From: Paenibacillus silvisoli
GTDB lineage: Bacteria; Bacillota; Bacilli; Paenibacillales; Paenibacillaceae
Assembly (NCBI RefSeq): GCF_030866765.1
Contig: NZ_CP133017.1
Coordinates: 3,206,001-3,270,000, forward strand
DNA length: 64,000 nt
Reading direction: 5' to 3'
Of this stretch, positions 60,874 to 64,000 are shown in pieces (the first letter of the stretch is position 1; the number at the start of each line of letters is the position of its first letter). A model generated the notes under the pieces. That model saw only the letters and a list, made by a program, of their open reading frames with translations, was not told where the DNA came from and searched no databases. The translations under genes were made by a program, and so were the position numbers.

Positions 60874-60908
60874 CTCCCGTGCAAGCTTGCGCGGGAGATT
60901 GTTTTTTT
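60874..60908 (+). terminator. rho-independent terminator
   Basis: CTCCCGTGCAAG pairs with CTTGCGCGGGAG (60874-60897), then a T run. Confidence 0.88.
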
Positions 60909-60940
60909 CAAACAGAATCTAATAAAGGAGAGTGCATTTC

Positions 60941-61396
60941 ATGGGATACATAATGGACTTAAGGAAAACGGTTGGTTCAAGACCATTGATTATGGCAGGC
61001 GCGTGCGTGCTAATATTCAATCATGAAGGGCAATTACTGCTGCAGCGTAGAACGGATAGCAACGATTGGGGCACCGTCGGGGGCTCGTTGGAAATAGGAG
61101 AATCGTTGGAGGAAGCGGCTGCAAGAGAGCTCTATGAAGAAGCGGGGCTGAACGCGGGATTCTTCAAATTTATTACGGTACTGTCGGGGAAGGATATGTA
61201 TTATAAGTATCCGAACGGCGATGAAATTTATAATGTGATGGCTATCTATGAAGCTAATGATTTGCAAGGTGAACCGAGAGTGAACGATGATGAAAGTTAT
61301 GAGCTGAAGTATTTCTCGTTAGATGAGCCGATTGAACATATAAACCCGTTTACGGAGCACTACCTTCGGAAAGCAGGATACATACGAAAGTGGTAG
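60941..61396 (+). CDS. NUDIX hydrolase
   Basis: 151 aa. The Nudix box is complete: GGSLEIGESLEEAAARELYEE followed by AGL (G-x5-E-x7-RE-x-x-EE-x-G). The context (LLLQRRTDSNDWGTVGG) is like MutT/ADP-ribose pyrophosphatase-type proteins that cleave nucleoside diphosphates linked to another group. ATG at 60941 has AAAGGAG 10 nt upstream; GTG at 60932 is too close to it. The next gene starts 35 bp later, so the two may be co-transcribed. Confidence 0.9.
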   Translation: MGYIMDLRKTVGSRPLIMAGACVLIFNHEGQLLLQRRTDSNDWGTVGGSLEIGESLEEAAARELYEEAGLNAGFFKFITVLSGKDMYYKYPNGDEIYNVMAIYEANDLQGEPRVNDDESYELKYFSLDEPIEHINPFTEHYLRKAGYIRKW

Positions 61397-61431
61397 TCAC
61401 ATCGTTTAAGATTAGAAAGGAGCTCATGCGC

Positions 61432-62343
61432 ATGATAGAAATTCCGCATCCTTTTATTGATCGAATGCGCGAGCTCCATGGCGAGCAAGCCGTCGAGTGG
61501 ACAAAGGCGCTGCCAGCCTTGATTGCTGACTGTGCCAGTCGCTTTGACTTTAGTCCGGTCGCGCCGTTCGAGAATTTATCCTATAATTTCGTGCTCCGTA
61601 CGAAGCTGCGCGACGGGGAGCTTGCCGTCCTCAAAGCATCCTTTATGAAGGAAGAGCTCGCTAGGGAAGTTCATGCGCTTCGAGCTTATGAAGGTCGCGG
61701 GTCGATTACAGTGCTTGACGCGGATGAAGAATGGGGCGTTGCTCTATTGGAAGGGGTAATGCCCGGAACGCCTTTGTCGGTCATTGAAGAGGATGCGCTA
61801 GCGACCGAGACTTTTTGCGACGTATTTCGTCGGCTGCATCTGCCGGCACCGGCCGGTCAGCAGTTCCCGTCCATGAAGGAGCATTTCGCAGCGATTGAGC
61901 GGTACCGCGAACGATTCGATCATCCGCACGAAGCAGCTCCGCTGCCTGAAAGCTGGGTTGAAAACGCAGAAGAATGTTTAGCGTACCTTATTTCGACCAC
62001 CGGTGAGGATGTATTGCTCCATGGGGATCTGCATCATGATAACATCCTCCGCCAAGGCGAGAATCAATGGGCTGTCATTGATCCGAAGGGCGTCATCGGC
62101 GACATCCATTTCGATACGATCCAATATCTGCTCAATTACGAGGATCGGGGCGGTGACTGTGAGCAGCTATTGCGCAGCCGAATCGCGATTATGACTGAAA
62201 GACTCGGATTGGATGCTCGCCGGATCGCAATGTGGGGCGTGGCTCGCGGTGTGCTGGAAGCGTGCTGGACGATAGAAGATGGCGGATCGGACTGGAACAG
62301 AGGGATCGAGATTACGGAGCGATTCGCCAAGCTGCTGGATTGA
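61432..62343 (+). CDS. aminoglycoside/hydroxyurea phosphotransferase-like kinase (APH(6) type)
   Basis: 303 aa. An N-terminal lobe with KLRDGELAVLKASF (ATP-binding Lys) and the Brenner motif HGDLHHDNIL with WAVIDPKGVIGD (catalytic Asp and metal-binding Asp) place it in the APH(6)/hydroxyurea phosphotransferase group (PF04655-type). Such enzymes phosphorylate streptomycin, but chromosomal members mostly have other or unknown substrates, so resistance should not be assumed. ATG at 61432 is 9 nt after AAAGGAG; ATG at 61426 is an alternative. Confidence 0.85.
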   Translation: MIEIPHPFIDRMRELHGEQAVEWTKALPALIADCASRFDFSPVAPFENLSYNFVLRTKLRDGELAVLKASFMKEELAREVHALRAYEGRGSITVLDADEEWGVALLEGVMPGTPLSVIEEDALATETFCDVFRRLHLPAPAGQQFPSMKEHFAAIERYRERFDHPHEAAPLPESWVENAEECLAYLISTTGEDVLLHGDLHHDNILRQGENQWAVIDPKGVIGDIHFDTIQYLLNYEDRGGDCEQLLRSRIAIMTERLGLDARRIAMWGVARGVLEACWTIEDGGSDWNRGIEITERFAKLLD

Positions 62344-62436
62344 GTTCGAATACTAAGGCCTACATTTATGAAACGTATCGTCGCTTTCAACAGTATGAAT
62401 GGCTATATGATTAACAAGCGAGGTGCCCGTTTCAAC

Positions 62437-63270
62437 ATGACGAATAGCGAAACGACAGAATTTTTAAAGACGGAATTAAAACAGATCCAACATTGGGAAA
62501 ACGATCAGAAGGATCTGTTTTTCTGGGAGAAGCTCGGGAGGCTGCCGTTTGTCCTGTTGGATCGAATTACGCCGAAGTTCATTCAAAACAAAATCGGAAC
62601 GGCGTTAGACGAGCTCGGCAGCTACATCCAGAGCGGCGGGCGTTATTTGATCAGCAAGGAGCAGATGTACCGCAAGTTTTTCCCGGATGCGAGCCGGAAT
62701 GAAGAGCCGGACTTGGAACGGATCGGACAGCTCCCGCTTACCACTCAAGATAAAATGGCCGATCATATCATGGAGACCAGCAGCAATTCGGCGACGGTGC
62801 AAGGCGCAACGACGGGGTTCGGCGGTATATTCACGCTTGCGATCGATATCCCGCTCTTGCTTGGCATCTCGCTTAAAGCGCTGCAGGAAATCGCGATCAG
62901 CTACGGATACGACCCGACCGAGCAATCGGAGCGGATCTTTATCGTCAAATGCCTGCAGTTTTCATCCGCGGACATCGTCGGCAAGAAAGCGATTCTGGAG
63001 GATCTCGCCTCCTTCCATTCCGGGGAGAAAAGCAGCCAGGTCATGTCGCAGCTGCAGGGCTGGCGCGAGGTGATGATGACCTACCGGGACAACTTCGGCT
63101 GGAAGAAGCTGTTTCAAATGATTCCGATCGCGGGCATGCTGTTCGGTGCCTACTTGAATCGTTCTACGCTAAAGGATGTTTCCGAAACCGGTAAAATGAT
63201 GTATCGAAAACGCAGAATTTTGGAGAAATTGAACGAAGCGAATGAGAGCGAGAAGGGGCCGCTGGAATGA
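62437..63270 (+). CDS. EcsC family protein
   Basis: 277 aa. KTELKQIQHWENDQKDLFFWEKLGR, GRLPFVLLDRITPKFIQNKIG, ATTGFGGIFTLAIDIPLLLGISLKALQEIA and YGYDPTEQSERIF match the EcsC pattern. The segment at ~130-155 is hydrophobic and may touch the membrane. In B. subtilis EcsC is linked to the EcsAB transporter but its function is unknown. ATG at 62437 follows GAGGTG; the reading from 62368 has no ribosome site. The next gene overlaps by ATGA. Confidence 0.86.
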   Translation: MTNSETTEFLKTELKQIQHWENDQKDLFFWEKLGRLPFVLLDRITPKFIQNKIGTALDELGSYIQSGGRYLISKEQMYRKFFPDASRNEEPDLERIGQLPLTTQDKMADHIMETSSNSATVQGATTGFGGIFTLAIDIPLLLGISLKALQEIAISYGYDPTEQSERIFIVKCLQFSSADIVGKKAILEDLASFHSGEKSSQVMSQLQGWREVMMTYRDNFGWKKLFQMIPIAGMLFGAYLNRSTLKDVSETGKMMYRKRRILEKLNEANESEKGPLE

Positions 63271-64000
63271 AGCCTCAAGTGACTAGAGCGTTCATCTTGG
63301 CAGCGGTCGAGCAAGATTTCGGCCCAATCACCGGATGGGAAGCTGTAGCCGAAGGGGAGGAGTCGCAAGCGTTCGCAATCCGTCAAGGCAACGACGATTT
63401 CATCCTTCGCGTGAATCGATCAGCGGAAGGTTTCCGCAAAGACGACTTCTGTTCTCGCCGTTTTGCGTCAACGGATTTGCCTATCCCGGAAATCGTTTCG
63501 ATCGGAATGATCGACGAGGATTATTCGTACTGCATTTCCCGCCGCGCGATTGGCATTACATTGCAGGACATGCCGGTCAAGGAAATGCCGGCAATCGCGG
63601 AGCCTGTGATGCGGGCGTTGGAAGCGTTAGCGGCTGCGAATGTGGATGGAACCGTGGGATATGGGCCATTTGACGAAAACGGGAACGGTCGGTTTGCGAG
63701 CTGGCGTGATTTTATAATGAACATCGCAAATCCGAGCTTGTATGACTGGGACGCGCTGAAAGCGATCGTTGACGAGCAACGAATCGCGCCGTATTTTCAA
63801 GCGCTTGATTCGTTTGCGCCGCGGTGCCCCGAGATGCGCCAGCTTGTTCACGGCGATTTTGGATCGAACAACGTGCTGACCGATGCCGGCCGGATCACGG
63901 GCGTCATCGATTGGAGCGAGGCGATGTTCGGCGATCCGCTGTACGATGTGGCGAATCTCTTCTTCTGGCGTTCTTGGCTCGATTGCATGGAAGCGCAGGC
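63267..64000 (+). CDS. APH-family phosphotransferase (hygromycin B kinase-like), truncated by window end
   Basis: At least 244 residues; the frame is open to the right edge. ATG at 63267 overlaps the EcsC stop. The N-terminal lobe has FILRVNRSAEGFRKDDFCSRRF; the catalytic region is LVHGDFGSNNVLTDAGR followed by GVIDWSEAMFGDPLYDVANLFFW, with the Brenner-motif Asp and the metal-binding Asp of the APH fold. It resembles APH(4)-type kinases, but the natural substrate is unknown and no resistance should be inferred. It probably shares a transcript with EcsC. Confidence 0.85.
   Translation, partial: MKPQVTRAFILAAVEQDFGPITGWEAVAEGEESQAFAIRQGNDDFILRVNRSAEGFRKDDFCSRRFASTDLPIPEIVSIGMIDEDYSYCISRRAIGITLQDMPVKEMPAIAEPVMRALEALAAANVDGTVGYGPFDENGNGRFASWRDFIMNIANPSLYDWDALKAIVDEQRIAPYFQALDSFAPRCPEMRQLVHGDFGSNNVLTDAGRITGVIDWSEAMFGDPLYDVANLFFWRSWLDCMEAQ

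Noticed and set aside
61432..64000. Antibiotic resistance island (two APH-type kinases)
   Set aside because: Both are ordinary chromosomal APH-fold kinases with typical local base composition; no mobile element or known resistance gene adjoins.

Overview
The window looks like chromosomal DNA of an endospore-forming Firmicute, most likely Paenibacillaceae (Paenibacillus/Cohnella type). The evidence is a GC content that looks to be in the mid-50s (estimated by eye), strong GGAGG-type ribosome sites with many TTG/GTG starts, two GerA-type spore germinant receptor operons, a PCYCGC lipoprotein, a YmaF protein, a ComA-like response regulator and short palindromic intergenic repeats. It contains no rRNA, CRISPR array or prophage. 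It has one tRNA (Asp-GTC) and one complete IS3-family element.

Layout. 1-2.4 kb: end of a nitronate monooxygenase gene, gluQRS with its RNA substrate tRNA-Asp directly upstream, and a methyltransferase that appears to have lost its SAM-binding motif. 2.5-6.1 kb: germinant receptor operon in the order A-B-C. 6.2-13 kb: effector-binding protein, unknown membrane protein, zinc phospholipase-like protein, a class B PBP and a tandem P-loop ATPase. 13.2-16.8 kb: cysJ-cysI assimilatory sulfite reductase, followed by a palindromic repeat cluster. 17-18.8 kb: PCYCGC lipoprotein and a CDF cation exporter.

18.8-31.1 kb is the most unusual region. A PAS-domain histidine kinase and a ComA-like response regulator sit between two transport operons: MacB-type ABC ATPase/permease + YtkA-like lipoprotein + MFS on one side, and a 40-aa peptide + ABC exporter + GNAT + glycosyltransferase on the other. 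The promoters of both transport operons, and that of the kinase operon itself, carry TTGCG half-sites spaced 20-22 bp apart at the same distance from a -10 box that has no -35 box. This resembles the ComA recognition elements of Bacillus and predicts an autoregulated local regulon. The glycosyltransferase terminator has been split by an IS3 element inserted in its hairpin loop.

32-45.2 kb: single genes and small regulator/target pairs: VOC, YmaF, methyltransferase, EamA/MocR divergent pair, DUF3221 lipoprotein, DUF1304, DinB, fRMsr, ArsR-AHSA1, ArsR-rhodanese with MFS, and a glycoamylase-like protein. A 104-bp tandem repeat lies at 34.8-35.05 kb. 45.4-50.6 kb: an ABC-DUF1854-ABC operon in which both transporters carry zinc-ribbon-like cysteines. 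50.7-52.8 kb: epimerase remnant, SDR and a duplicated GlcG/HbpS protein. 52.9-57 kb: second germinant receptor operon in the order A-C-D-B. 57-59.9 kb: ArsR regulator with a four-part CoA-disulfide reductase-rhodanese-TusA-DsrE fusion. 60-64 kb: methyltransferase behind a leader ORF and hairpin, NUDIX, APH-type kinases and EcsC.
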